Source: Amarolinea aalborgensis (GTDB lineage: Bacteria; Chloroflexota; Anaerolineae; SSC4; Amarolineaceae). Taken from it: DNA of 64,000 nt. The notes under the pieces were generated by a model that saw nothing but the letters and a program-made list of their open reading frames with translations, did no database searches and was not told where the DNA came from. The stretch spans positions 62,001 to 126,000 of the forward strand of contig NZ_UETR01000011.1 of NCBI RefSeq assembly GCF_900491745.1, read 5' to 3'. The position numbers and the translations under genes are program-made. Of the stretch, positions 1-8,821 are shown in pieces. Position 1 is the first letter of the stretch, and every line of letters starts with the position of its first letter.

Positions 1-1005
1 CCGAATTCATGCGGCGGCTGCGAGCCCCGCCAGCGCGAATCTGCGTCCCGAACGATTGAAATCGCGCCTGACCGCGCGCCGCCGGGCGTTCAGAGCGAAT
101 GAATTCTCGCCTGATGGGCGTACCGCCAGGCGTCCGCCTGCGCGGACGCGATGTCGGCCGGCGCAGGCCGGCCTTGTGGCGGCACGCCCTTTCGGCCCGA
201 ATTCATGCGGCGGCTGCGAGCCCCGCCAGCGCGAATCTGCGTCCAGAGCGATTGAAACCGCGCCTGACCGCGCGCCGCTGGGCGTTCAGAGCGAATGAAT
301 TCGCACCTGATGGGCGTACCGCCAGGCGTCCGCCTGCGCGGACGCGATGTCGGCCGGCGCAGGCCGGCCTTGTGGCGGCACGCCCTTTCGGCCCGAATTC
401 ATGCGGCGGCTGCGAGCGCCGCTGGGCGTTCAGAGCGAATGAATTCGCGCCTGATGGGCGTACCGCCAGGCGTCCGCCTGCGCGGACGCAATGTCGGCCG
501 GCGCAGGCCGGCCTTGTGGCGGCACGCCCTTTTGGCCCGAATTCATTCGGCGGCTGCGAGCGCCGCCGGCGCGAATCTGTGTCCAGCCCAGCGAGCGAAT
601 GAAATTGCGCCTGACCGCGCGCCGCCGGGCGTCCAGAGCGAATGAATTCGCGCCTGATGGGCGTATCGCCAGGCGTCCGCCTGCGCGGACGCGATGTCGG
701 CCGGCGCAGGCCGGCCTTGTGGCGGCACGCCCTTTCGGCCCGAATTCATGCCGCGGCTGCGAGCGCCGCCGGCGCGAATCTGCGTCCAGCGAGCGAATGA
801 AATTGCGCCTGACCGCGCACCGCTGCGTGTCCAGAGCGAATGAATTCGCGCCTGATGGGCGTACCGCCAGGCGTCCGCCTGCGCGGACGCGATGTCGGCC
901 GGCGCAGGCCGGCCTTGTGGCGGCACGCCCTTTCGGCCCGAATTCATTCGGCGGCTGCGAGCCGCCAGCGCGAATCTGCGTCCAGCCCGGTTCAACCAGG
1001 CGGAC
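1..1005. repeat. Tandem array of an about 196-bp GC-rich unit
   Basis: The marker GAATTCATNCGGCGGCTGCG begins near 3, 199, 395, 539, 742 and 940, giving spacings of 196, 196, 144, 203 and 198 bp, so about five copies. The 144-bp copy lacks roughly 52 bp of the first half. Each unit holds two palindromes: a stem GCGTCCGC/GCGGACGC with loop CTGC, and a stem GGCCGGC/GCCGGCC with loop GCAG. Inside the unit there is also a diverged duplication of about 45 bp beginning GCGAATGAA. All six frames are open in places because the unit is GC-rich and stop-poor. Those frames are repeat artefacts and show no protein family. The array directly follows the 3' end of the surface-protein gene that ends at 1064. 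Confidence 0.93.
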
Positions 1006-1063
1006 GCAGATTTGCGCTAATTCACGCAGATACACACCGGCGCGGCGATCTCCGGTCTCCTCG

Positions 1064-2995
1064 TTACTCCCCGCTGAGATCGCCTCCCGTCGTCGGTAAT
1101 CCGACCGGCGGCAAGATCTTGATGCGCACCGGCAGCGACTCGCCCAGCAGGTTGCCGCTGGCGTCGTTGGCCGCCACCTTGAAGTCGTAATCTCCAGGCG
1201 TCAGATCGGCTGGCACGATGAACTGCCAGGCGCCATCCGGGCCGACCTGCGCGGTGCCCAGCGCCTTACGGCCGGCGTAGATAGTCACCGTGCTGTTGGG
1301 CGGCGCTGCGCCGGTCAGCCGTTCGCCCGCTGGAAGCTGGCCGCCTGGCGGCAGGTTGATGGTGGGCGGCGCGGCCGGCTGTGCATCGGCCGCAATCGTG
1401 AACGGCAGCGGATCCGCAAAGACCTCACTGCCATCGGCGTCCACCGCGGCCAGGCGCAAGACATGATCGCCGACTGTGAGGGCCGCCGGCGGCACAAAGC
1501 TCCAGTTGCCCGTCGCATCGGTTGTGACTTCACCCAGAAGTTTGTCGCCATCATAGAGACGCACCTTGACGCCAGGTTCAGCCGTGCCGGCGAAAAGCGG
1601 CCGGCTGGTGTGCAGCGGCGAGACCAGGGGACTGGTCAGGGTCGGCGCTTTGACGCGCCCGCTGCTGGGCGTGCCAACCGGCGTTGGCGTGGCGGCGGGT
1701 GTTGCGCCCGGCGTTGTTCCCGGTGTTGCGCCCGGCGTGCCGCCGGCGCTGGGTGTTGCGCCTGGCGTGCCGCCGGCGCCGGGTGTGGTTCCTGGCGTGC
1801 CGCCCGCGCCGGGCGTGGTTCCTGGCGTACCGCCCGCGCCGGGTGTGGTTCCCGGCGTGCCGCCGGCGCCGGGTGTGGTTCCTGGCGTGCCGCCCGCGCC
1901 GGGCGTGGTTCCTGGCGTACCGCCCGCCCCAGGAGTTGCGCCTGGCGTGCCGCCCGCGCCTGGCGTTGCGCCTGGGGTCGTTCCTGGCGCGCCGGCTGTG
2001 GGCGTGGGTGAAGCGGCGTCTACGATCGTGATGTTGAGCGGCTGCGAAGTCGCCAAGGTGTTGCCGCTGGCGTCCACGACGCGGGCGGTGATGACATGGC
2101 TGCCGCTGCCCAGGGCCGGGAAGGGGAAGCGCCAGGCGCCATCCGGGCCAATCGTCGCTGCGCCAAGATCGGTGTTGCCATCGAAAATGCGCAGGGTGTC
2201 GCCCGGCCGGCCGGCGCCGGCGAGGTCGCCCAGGCTGCCAGCCGTCAACTGCGCACCGGGCGCGGGTGAGGTGATCGTGGGGATCACGACAGTCGGCGTT
2301 GCTGTCGCGGCATCCACGATGCTGATGTTGAGCGGCACGGAGGCGGCCAACAGGTTGCCGTTGGCGGCCACGGCGCGCGCCGTGATGACATGGCTGCCGC
2401 TGCCCAGGGCCGGGAAGGGGAAGCGCCATGTCCCGTCTGGGCTGACGGTCACCGCGCCAAGATCGGTGTTGCCATCAAAAATGTGCAAGGTGTCGCCCGG
2501 CCGACCGGCGCCGGCGAGGTCGCCCAGGCTGCCAACCGTCAACTGCGCGCCGGGCGCCGGCGAGGTGATCGTGGGCACCACGACGGCCGGCGTGGGCGTG
2601 GCCGCGGTCGCTGGCAGCACAGTGATATTCAGCGGGCCTGAGCTTGCCAGCACCTTGCCGCCGTTGTCCACGACGCGCGCAAACAGCGTGTGCTGGCCGG
2701 AAGTCAGCGCCGGCAGCGGCAGCCGCCAGTTGCCCTGGGCGTCAGCCTGCGTGTTGCCGATGGCGCTGTCGGCGTCGAAGAGGCGAATGTTCTGATTGGC
2801 GCGGGCCGTGCCCGCGGCGTCGCCCAGCCCATCGGCCGCCAACTGCGCGTTGGCGGTGGGTGATGTGAAGACCGGCGCAGGCGCCGGGTTGACGCGTGTC
2901 ACCAGCACGATGAACAGCACCGCCAGCAGCAGTGCAGCCAGCACTTGCCAACGATCGAAGAGCGGCGTCCAGTACCATCCACGTTGGCGAAACAT
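1064..2995 (-). CDS. Membrane-anchored surface protein with five Ig-like repeats
   Basis: The 643-residue product has one N-terminal membrane segment (about 17-34) and five Ig-like repeats of about 90 residues (about 41-131, 141-232, 240-330, 448-540, 545-632). Each repeat carries the pattern of a turn, then D(G/A)xWxF-P, then a V-D-A-G-N segment, as in bacterial Ig-like families. Repeats 3 and 4 are separated by a long low-complexity linker of TPGTTPGAGG units. It probably extends outward from the membrane as a stalk or adhesin; this is inference. The last residues contain LPTTG (633-637) followed by only six residues. The start is fixed by GGGGAGG in the end of the upstream gene, 3 bp away, so the two form an operon. 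The long plus-strand frame opposite the linker is an artefact of the GC-rich repeats. Confidence 0.85.
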   Translation of the reverse strand: MFRQRGWYWTPLFDRWQVLAALLLAVLFIVLVTRVNPAPAPVFTSPTANAQLAADGLGDAAGTARANQNIRLFDADSAIGNTQADAQGNWRLPLPALTSGQHTLFARVVDNGGKVLASSGPLNITVLPATAATPTPAVVVPTITSPAPGAQLTVGSLGDLAGAGRPGDTLHIFDGNTDLGAVTVSPDGTWRFPFPALGSGSHVITARAVAANGNLLAASVPLNISIVDAATATPTVVIPTITSPAPGAQLTAGSLGDLAGAGRPGDTLRIFDGNTDLGAATIGPDGAWRFPFPALGSGSHVITARVVDASGNTLATSQPLNITIVDAASPTPTAGAPGTTPGATPGAGGTPGATPGAGGTPGTTPGAGGTPGTTPGAGGTPGTTPGAGGTPGTTPGAGGTPGTTPGAGGTPGATPSAGGTPGATPGTTPGATPAATPTPVGTPSSGRVKAPTLTSPLVSPLHTSRPLFAGTAEPGVKVRLYDGDKLLGEVTTDATGNWSFVPPAALTVGDHVLRLAAVDADGSEVFADPLPFTIAADAQPAAPPTINLPPGGQLPAGERLTGAAPPNSTVTIYAGRKALGTAQVGPDGAWQFIVPADLTPGDYDFKVAANDASGNLLGESLPVRIKILPPVGLPTTGGDLSGE

Positions 2996-2998
2996 GAC

Positions 2999-4465
2999 TT
3001 AAGCCTCCCCTAGTCTGGCTTTGGCCTGGCGAATCCAGTCGGCATAGTTCGGGCGACGCCAGGCGGGCGTCGGGCAGATCTGCGCCAACTGCTCCTCGCT
3101 GGCATCCGCCAGGGCGCGGTTGGTGCAAATGCCGGCATCGTACAGTTGACCTTCGAAGACAGCGCCGATGCCCTCCATCGTCTCGAAGTCGTCTGGCGCT
3201 GAGCCGTCCCACCCTCGACCGATCGAGTTCGTGGCTTCGGCGAGACGCCGCGCGTCGGCTTTGATGGCAGCCAGGTCTACTTTCTGAAAGCCCTTGATCC
3301 CAAAGATGCGGCGCAGCTCCTCGTCGTCCGCATTGGCCAGTTCCCAGAAACTGCCGATCCCCGCGGCGTACAGCTTGGCTTCGTACGACTGGCCGACGCC
3401 TTGCACTTTGGAGAGGTCCTGCGGACAGGCGGTCATGTGCGCCTTCTGATCGGCAGCCCCGCTGAAGACAGCTCCGCCGGCCGCCAGACCGGCGCCTAGT
3501 CCTGCCAGGCCGCTGATTGTGGACTCTTGTTGTCCAAATGGCGCGCTGCGACTGCCGTCGGCGGCCAGCTCTGCCTGCACATTGGCTGTTCTCACGTCGG
3601 CGGCCGCCGCTTCCGGGTGAGATGCTGCGCTGGCAAGCTGGCTGCGCAGGCTGTCCGCTTCTTCGAGGGCCGGAATTTGCGCGGGCCAATCGGCTCGCAG
3701 ACTGGCCAGTTGGTCTTGCAGCGCGGCCTCGTGCGTGCGCGATTCGGCCAGGGCAGCTTCCAGCGCGCGATAGGCCGCATCACGCGCCTGCAGCACGGAG
3801 TCTAGTGAATCACGGCGGGCAGTGGTCTCGTTGAGCTGGCGGCGCAGGCTGTCCAGGTCGCCTTGCGCGGCGCCCAGGCTGGCATCCCGCGCCTGAAAAT
3901 CGGCGCGCAAGCGGCTGATCTCATCTTGCAGGGCCGCCTCGTGCGTGCGTGATTCGGCCAGGGCCGCATCGAGCGATTGGTAGGCGGCCTCGCGCGCCTG
4001 CAAGGCGGCGTCGAGCGAATCACGGCGGGTGTTGGCGTCGCCTACCTGTGCGCGCAGCATCTCCAGTTCGCCCAGCGCCGCCGTCAGGCGTGCATCCACG
4101 TCCTGGCGACCGGATTGTAGGCCGCTGACCTGGGTTGTGGTATTATGCAGCTGCGTTTGCAGGCTGGACGCCTGACCGCGCGCCTCCGCCGTCGCAGCCT
4201 GGCAGGCCTGCAGCTCAGCCTGCAGCGAGGTCACGCGGGCTTTGACCGTGCTAAGGTCGCTGCGCAGGGCGTCCGCCTGGGTGCGCGTGGCCAACAGGTC
4301 GCGGCTGCGCTCTTGCAGATCAGCCTCGGCGCGCGCCAGGCGTTCCTCGCTGCCGCGGCGTTGGCGTCTGAAATAGAGCAGCTCCAAGAACCATTCGATG
4401 ATGAAACCGATCAAAATGCCCAATACGAGGGCGGCTAACGGGCTGAAGTTGAACGAAATTGGCAT
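2999..4465 (-). CDS. Membrane-anchored coiled-coil protein with helix-hairpin-helix C-terminus
   Basis: The 488-residue product begins with a membrane segment (about 6-30). A long alanine- and glutamine-rich coiled coil follows (about 35-330) with internal repeats of a RTHEAALQD-type segment. The last 145 residues hold two helix-hairpin-helix units (VQGVGQSYEAKLYAAGI and MEGIGAVFEGQLYDAGI), the type often found in proteins labelled as DUF4332 or flap-endonuclease-like. No nuclease active site is visible, so DNA or protein binding is the safest reading. An upstream in-frame start at 4606 is rejected because an extended -10 box lies at 4577-4585, inside that extension, while ATG 4465 has GGAAGGTG in front of it. 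It is followed after 3 bp by the Ig-like protein gene. Confidence 0.85.
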   Translation of the reverse strand: MPISFNFSPLAALVLGILIGFIIEWFLELLYFRRQRRGSEERLARAEADLQERSRDLLATRTQADALRSDLSTVKARVTSLQAELQACQAATAEARGQASSLQTQLHNTTTQVSGLQSGRQDVDARLTAALGELEMLRAQVGDANTRRDSLDAALQAREAAYQSLDAALAESRTHEAALQDEISRLRADFQARDASLGAAQGDLDSLRRQLNETTARRDSLDSVLQARDAAYRALEAALAESRTHEAALQDQLASLRADWPAQIPALEEADSLRSQLASAASHPEAAAADVRTANVQAELAADGSRSAPFGQQESTISGLAGLGAGLAAGGAVFSGAADQKAHMTACPQDLSKVQGVGQSYEAKLYAAGIGSFWELANADDEELRRIFGIKGFQKVDLAAIKADARRLAEATNSIGRGWDGSAPDDFETMEGIGAVFEGQLYDAGICTNRALADASEEQLAQICPTPAWRRPNYADWIRQAKARLGEA

Positions 4466-4576
4466 AAACACCTTCCTTGTCTCGGCATCTGCAAGCACAT
4501 GGCTGATTCCTGGACGGCGGCGCCCGCGAAGAGGGTGATGGGTCGCCAGGTGGTTATCTGGGCGATTGACAGGGAT

Positions 4577-4585
4577 ATTATAGCA
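4577..4585 (-). promoter_or_regulatory. Extended -10 promoter of the coiled-coil/Ig-like operon
   Basis: The minus strand reads TGCTATAAT, a consensus extended -10 box, about 110 bases before the ATG at 4465. No convincing -35 was found. It sets the operon start downstream of the longest open frame. Confidence 0.6.
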
Positions 4586-4727
4586 CAGCGGAATTAAAAG
4601 GTACATTACAAATGCCTGCAGCGGCCCCCGCTACAATAGCCGGATTGGCAGGCAGTCAACCCGTTGATGGTTGCCTTTGGCCGCAGCAGGGCAGGAAATC
4701 GGCGCCGATTTCGGAAACTAATCGGAC

Positions 4728-6092
4728 ATGCGGTGCGTTTTACGGGTTATGCTTCATGTGATGAGCGAACGCAAACTACGATGGCTGAGGCCAGGCCTGG
4801 TCATGCTGGCGATTGGCGCGCTGTGCGGACTCCTCCTGCTGGCCGTTGGCGCGCAGCGCTACGGTGGGCTGGACGGGCTTTGGCGCCGCGCGCAAGCCGC
4901 GCTGGGCGAACCACAAGCGCATCCCCTGTTTGTGCCGACGCCCCTGCCCACGGCCACGGTGGCTGCGATGGGTTTGCCGCCAGCGGACAGCATCCCGTCG
5001 CCTACGCCGCGCCAGCCGCGGCCAACATTGACGGCCACCCCTTGGCTGCCGACGTCGTCGCCGCCGTTGATCCTGCCCACAGATGCCACGCTGCCGCGCG
5101 CCGCGCCAACGACTGCGCCCACACCGCAGCTGCTTTTTCAACCGGCCGGGGCGCAAGTTTTGCTGGCTGGGGTGCGCCATGAGTGGCAGACCTGGAACAA
5201 CTGCGGCCCTGCCACGCTCTCTTTTCAGCTCAGCTACTTCGGCAGCGCGCTGCGCCAGGAAGACATCCGCCGCGCCTTGCGTCCCAACAAAGAGGACAAG
5301 AACGTCAATCTGGGGGAAATGGCTGCGTTTGCCCAGTCCCAGGGTCTGCAAGCGTTGGTGCGCGCCCATGGCGACGCCGACCGCCTGCGCCTGCTGTTGA
5401 GCAACGGCTTGCCGGTGTTGATCGAAACCTGGCTGGAGCCGCACCCGAACGATGGCATGGGGCATTACCGTCTGTTGACTGGCTACGATGACGCCGCGCA
5501 GGTATGGATCGTCTATGATTCGTATGTCAGCAATGGCCTGAAAAAAGGCGATTCGTACCAGGGCATCCGCGTGCCCTACGCGGAGATGGAAGCGTTGTGG
5601 CGCATCTTCAATCACACCTATTTGCTTGTTTACCGGGCGGAGCAAGCGCCGTTGGTGACGGCCATCCTGGGGGCGGATGCCGATGCGGCCGCGGCCCTGC
5701 AGCACGGCCTGGCGCTCGCGCGGGCTGATGTGGACGCCCGGCCGCAAGACGCCTTCGCCTGGTTCAACCTGGGGAGCGACCTCACGACCCTTGCGCAGTT
5801 TACGGAGGCGGCCGCAGCGTACGACCGCGCGCGGCAGTTGGGTCTGCCCTGGCGCATGCTCTGGTATCAGTTTGGCCCGTTCGAAGCCTATTTTGAAGTA
5901 GGGCGCTATGCGGAAGTCCTTGCTCTGGCCGACGCCACGCTCAAAACCACGACCGATGTCGAGGAACTGTATTTCTGGCGCGGGCGCGCGCTGGCCGCGC
6001 TGGGCGATGCCGAGGGCGCGCGCCAGGCATTTGCACGGGCCGTGGCGCTGAACCCGCGCTTCGCCGCGGCCGTAGATGAGCTGGCGCGCTGA
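4728..6092 (+). CDS. C39-like papain-fold peptidase with TPR C-terminus
   Basis: The 454-residue product has a membrane segment (about 22-42), a Pro/Thr-rich linker (about 65-130), a peptidase_C39_2-like domain (about 145-305) and TPR repeats to the end. The domain carries the expected Cys in NNCGPAT (C159), His in GMGHYRLL (H246) and an Asp a few residues on, so it looks catalytically complete. It probably sits at the outer face of the membrane and either cleaves peptides or acts as a bacteriocin-processing-like domain; its substrate is not evident. An alternative start at 4761 (MSERKLRW) fits equally well with the membrane segment. A possible -10 (TACAAT) lies at 4632-4637. It is divergent from the coiled-coil operon. 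Confidence 0.82.
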   Translation: MRCVLRVMLHVMSERKLRWLRPGLVMLAIGALCGLLLLAVGAQRYGGLDGLWRRAQAALGEPQAHPLFVPTPLPTATVAAMGLPPADSIPSPTPRQPRPTLTATPWLPTSSPPLILPTDATLPRAAPTTAPTPQLLFQPAGAQVLLAGVRHEWQTWNNCGPATLSFQLSYFGSALRQEDIRRALRPNKEDKNVNLGEMAAFAQSQGLQALVRAHGDADRLRLLLSNGLPVLIETWLEPHPNDGMGHYRLLTGYDDAAQVWIVYDSYVSNGLKKGDSYQGIRVPYAEMEALWRIFNHTYLLVYRAEQAPLVTAILGADADAAAALQHGLALARADVDARPQDAFAWFNLGSDLTTLAQFTEAAAAYDRARQLGLPWRMLWYQFGPFEAYFEVGRYAEVLALADATLKTTTDVEELYFWRGRALAALGDAEGARQAFARAVALNPRFAAAVDELAR

Positions 6093-6162
6093 ACAAGCGA
6101 CCGTTGGCTTCGACGGACGATTTCAACGCAAGGGCGCCCTGTGAAAATGGTCGCGCCAGTGG

Positions 6163-6402
6163 TAGGTCACGCCTCCGGCGTGACGACGCTCTCGGCCACA
6201 GATCATGTTTCCCTGCGCCAGCGTCGTTCGGCCAGGAGACCGGACCTGCGGAAGACAACGCTGTTGCGAGCCAGCGTCCCAGGTAGGTCACGCCTCCGGC
6301 GTGACGACGCTCTCGGCCACAGATCATGTTTCCCTGCGCCAGCGTCGTTCGGCCAGGAGGCCGGACCTACGAAGACAACGCTGTTGCGAGCCAGCGTGCC
6401 AG
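6163..6402. repeat. Two tandem copies of a 120-bp intergenic repeat
   Basis: The unit starts GTAGGTCACGCCTCCGGCG at 6163 and again at 6283. The two copies differ at only a few bases. Each contains the inverted repeat TCACGCC-TCC-GGCGTGA. This fills most of the 325-bp gap before murJ. No gene is seen in it. Confidence 0.92.
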
Positions 6403-6417
6403 TAAGGAAAATCGCGC

Positions 6418-7752
6418 ATGACATTACGCGGACAGCCCACCTCACGATTCACACACATTGCCTGGAACACCCTGGTCGTGGCTGCCGCGTTTGGTCTGGC
6501 CGCCGCGGCCGGCCTGCTGCGCAACATCATCATTGGACGCCAATTTGGCATTGGGGCCGACCTGGATGCCTATTACGCCGCGTTCAAGCTGCCTGATTTG
6601 ATTTTCAGCATCGTAGCCGGGGGCGCCTTGGCAACGGCCTTCATTCCCGTGTTTGCCAGGTTCCTGTCCGCCGATGACCGCGCGGGCGCCTGGCGTTTGG
6701 CCAGCGCCGTGACCAACCTGGTCGTCGTGGCCGTCACCGGGCTGGCAGTTGTTGCCGGACTGCTGGCGCCCTGGATTGTGCGCACGCTGATCGCGCCTGG
6801 CTTCACGCCCGCCGCGCAGACTGAAACCGCCGCCGTGATGCGCATCTTGCTGCTTTCCACGATCGTTTTTGGCGTCAGCGCGGTACAGGGCAGCGTCTTG
6901 CACGGCTTCAAGCATTTCTTGCTGCCAGCCCTGGCGCCGGTCGTCTACCCGCTCGGCATCGTGGCCGGCGCCGTTTGGCTCAGTCCAACGTTAGGCGCCC
7001 GCGGGTTGGCGGTGGGGGCTGTGGTCGGCGCGTGCCTGCACCTGGCGATCAAAATCCCGGCCCTGCTGCGCTACGGTTTTCACTGGCGCCCGGTGCTTGA
7101 CCTGGGCGCGCCGGCCGTGCGCCGCGTCCTCTGGCTGCTTGGCCCGCGTCTGCTCGACCTGGGCGTCTTTCATGCGACGCTTATCATGATGACGAACCTC
7201 GCCTCGCGCCTGGGGCCGGGCAGCGTCAGCGCGCTGGAATGGGGCTGGGACGCGATGCAGCTGCCGGAGACGATCATCGGCACGGCCTTTGGCTTGGTTG
7301 CGTTTCCCACCCTGGCTGAACTGGCGGCGCAGGGCGACCTGGCCGGGCTGCGGCGCACCCTGCACCAGACGCTGCGCGTCGTCGTGGCGCTGACCGTGCC
7401 CGCGGCCGCCGGCCTGATTCTGTTTGGCCGGCCGCTGCTGCAGCTGCTCTATCAGCGCGGCGCGTTCGATGCCCACAGCACTGAGGCGGTTTACGTGGCG
7501 CTGCGTTTCTACGCGTTGGGCCTGGTGGGTCATTCCTGCCTGGAGTTGGTGGCACGCGCCTTCTTTGCGCGCCAGGACACGATCACGCCGCTGCTGTTGG
7601 CGGCGGCATCGGCGGCGGTCAACATCCTGCTGGGCCTGCTGCTCATGGGGCCGTTGGGCTTCGGCGGCCTGGCTCTCGCAAACTCGATCGCGGTCACGGC
7701 AGAAGTGATCGCGTTGTACGTTGTGCTGCGCCGGCGGTTGGGGGGAGAATGA
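6418..7752 (+). CDS. murJ: Lipid II flippase MurJ (MviN)
   Basis: The 444-residue polytopic membrane protein of the MOP superfamily would flip lipid II across the membrane for peptidoglycan synthesis. The N-terminus has the family signature NTLVVAAAFGLAAAAGLLRN followed by GADLDAYYAAFKLPD, and the middle has an RVVVALTVPAAAGLILFGRP segment typical of MurJ. It is shorter than the about 510 residues of E. coli MurJ, consistent with twelve rather than fourteen membrane segments, so the two C-terminal helices seem to be absent. The start at 6418 has AAGGAAAA about 8 bases upstream. The gene follows the 120-bp repeat and probably has its own promoter. Confidence 0.9.
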   Translation: MTLRGQPTSRFTHIAWNTLVVAAAFGLAAAAGLLRNIIIGRQFGIGADLDAYYAAFKLPDLIFSIVAGGALATAFIPVFARFLSADDRAGAWRLASAVTNLVVVAVTGLAVVAGLLAPWIVRTLIAPGFTPAAQTETAAVMRILLLSTIVFGVSAVQGSVLHGFKHFLLPALAPVVYPLGIVAGAVWLSPTLGARGLAVGAVVGACLHLAIKIPALLRYGFHWRPVLDLGAPAVRRVLWLLGPRLLDLGVFHATLIMMTNLASRLGPGSVSALEWGWDAMQLPETIIGTAFGLVAFPTLAELAAQGDLAGLRRTLHQTLRVVVALTVPAAAGLILFGRPLLQLLYQRGAFDAHSTEAVYVALRFYALGLVGHSCLELVARAFFARQDTITPLLLAAASAAVNILLGLLLMGPLGFGGLALANSIAVTAEVIALYVVLRRRLGGE

Positions 7753-7890
7753 GGATCGGAGATCGGAGATCAGAGATTAGAGAACGAAGATTGCGGAAGA
7801 CTCGGTCATCATTGTCCTGTGGTATAATAGCGTGCCTGCCCGGCCTTTGTCTGGCGGCAGGCGCACCAACTAAGAGAGGATCAGCACAAT
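7753..7890 (+). promoter_or_regulatory. Leader of the cyclophilin gene
   Basis: A perfect -10 (TATAAT) lies at 7823-7828 with no good -35 at 17 bp. The start of the gap has a short direct repeat, GATCGGAGATCGGAGAT, at about 7755-7771. Two AGAG/GAGGA ribosome-binding matches lie just before the ATG at 7891. Confidence 0.5.
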
Positions 7891-8373
7891 ATGGCGAAGC
7901 AGTGGAATAGTCCCCCGGCGATGCAGATTGATGTCAAGAAGAATTACTCAGCCACCCTCGTGACCATCCGGGGGACGATTGAGGTGGCCTTGTCGGCGCA
8001 GCATGCCCCGAAGACGGTGAACAATTTCGTTTTCCTGGCGCGTGAAGGCTTCTATGACGGTGTTTCGTTTCACCGCGTGATCAGCAATTTCATGATCCAG
8101 GGCGGCGACCCGACTGGCACAGGGACCGGCGGGCCGGGCTATCGCTTCGAAGATGAAACGCGGGGCAACCCGCTCAAGCATGAGACCGGCGTCATTTCGA
8201 TGGCCAACGCCGGACCTGGCACCAACGGCAGCCAGTTCTTCATCACGCACTCGCCGCAGCCGCACCTGAACGGCAAGCACACCGTTTTCGGCAAGGTGGT
8301 CAAGGGAATGGACGTGGTCAACGCCATTCGCCAGGGCGACGTGATATCGAGCGTCACGATTACCGAGGCGTAA
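7891..8373 (+). CDS. Cyclophilin-type peptidyl-prolyl cis-trans isomerase
   Basis: The 160-residue protein is a single cyclophilin domain without signal peptide, so it probably acts in the cytoplasm, isomerising Xaa-Pro bonds during folding. The family signature is complete: FHRVISNFMIQGGDPTG carries the catalytic Arg and the Phe/Gln of the active site, and GTNGSQFFITHSPQPHLNGK follows, with HTVFGKV near the end. Length is standard for a minimal bacterial cyclophilin. The ATG has AGAGAGGA about 10 bases upstream. It appears to be a single-gene unit between murJ and the inverted-repeat element at 8389. Confidence 0.95.
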   Translation: MAKQWNSPPAMQIDVKKNYSATLVTIRGTIEVALSAQHAPKTVNNFVFLAREGFYDGVSFHRVISNFMIQGGDPTGTGTGGPGYRFEDETRGNPLKHETGVISMANAGPGTNGSQFFITHSPQPHLNGKHTVFGKVVKGMDVVNAIRQGDVISSVTITEA

Positions 8374-8388
8374 ACCGCGCGCGCTGTT

Positions 8389-8475
8389 GGCCGCAAGGAA
8401 CACAAAGAGCGCAAAGAGGCTGCCGACGTGGGGCTGCTCTACTGCTTCTTCGTGATCTCTGCGTTCCTTGTGGTC
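8389..8475. repeat. Inverted-repeat (MITE-like) element, copy 1
   Basis: Two imperfect arms of about 30 bp (8389-8418 and 8446-8475) pair as GGCCGCAAGGAACACAAAG against the complement of TGCGTTCCTTGTGGTC. A related element lies at 15006-15090. No open frame is carried. Confidence 0.75.
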
Positions 8476-8560
8476 GAATACTTCTTCTTGGAGGGTATCA
8501 TGAGTGTCGCTGTCAGGTAGACGGGTTCGTCAAGGCGCGGAAACGACCTTGCCCGGTTGA

Positions 8561-8637
8561 CTCAGACGGCTGTTCGCTTGCGACCAGGTCAGATATGAGT
8601 ATCAATGACATGGTGCGCAGCCGAGGGACCAGGCTGG
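8561..8637. repeat. 77-bp direct repeat, left copy
   Basis: It matches 11883-11959 with about seven mismatches. Each copy spans a start codon and the sequence GCGCAGCCGAGGGACC. The pair bounds the ATPase/nucleotidyltransferase/HEPN island. Confidence 0.85.
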
Positions 8638-8799
8638 TCGCTTGCCGGCTACCGCCGCCTGGGACGGTCGGAAGAACGTATCCTCAGCAACTTCCCCACC
8701 TTACGACCGGCTGATTTACGCAACGCCCTGGCTAATGTGACAGCCCACGTGGGCGAGATCGAACTGGCCGTCGGTGCTGCCAGATTTGCGAATTCCTGA
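8595..8799 (+). pseudogene. Frameshifted DUF433-type antitoxin gene
   Basis: Frame 1 from ATG 8595 gives an N-terminal piece ending in RSRGTRLV, which resembles the conserved RGTR(I/L)-V of DUF433 proteins. The homology then continues in the next frame with SLAGYRRLG, SEERILSNFPTLRPADL and ALANVTAHVGEIE, the typical C-terminal half of the family. A single shift near 8636-8645 joins the two. DUF433 proteins are usually antitoxins of DUF5615 (PIN-like) toxins; no toxin is seen here. The 5' part lies in the 77-bp direct repeat. It could be a sequencing error, but a toxin gene is also missing, which favours decay. Confidence 0.65.
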
Positions 8800-8821
8800 A
8801 AGTTATATTACTATCGGGAAC

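Noticed and set aside
1..1005. Possible CRISPR array
   Set aside because: The whole 196-bp unit is repeated, without unique spacers, and no cas genes are near.
56..1190. Several overlapping frames of up to 202 residues on both strands in the first kilobase
   Set aside because: They run through the 196-bp array, repeat the same peptides, lack ribosome-binding sites and match no family.
1566..2795. 409-residue plus-strand frame rich in Val, Pro and Gly
   Set aside because: It lies opposite the Ig-like protein and its TPG linker. The minus-strand protein has domains, a membrane helix and a good start.
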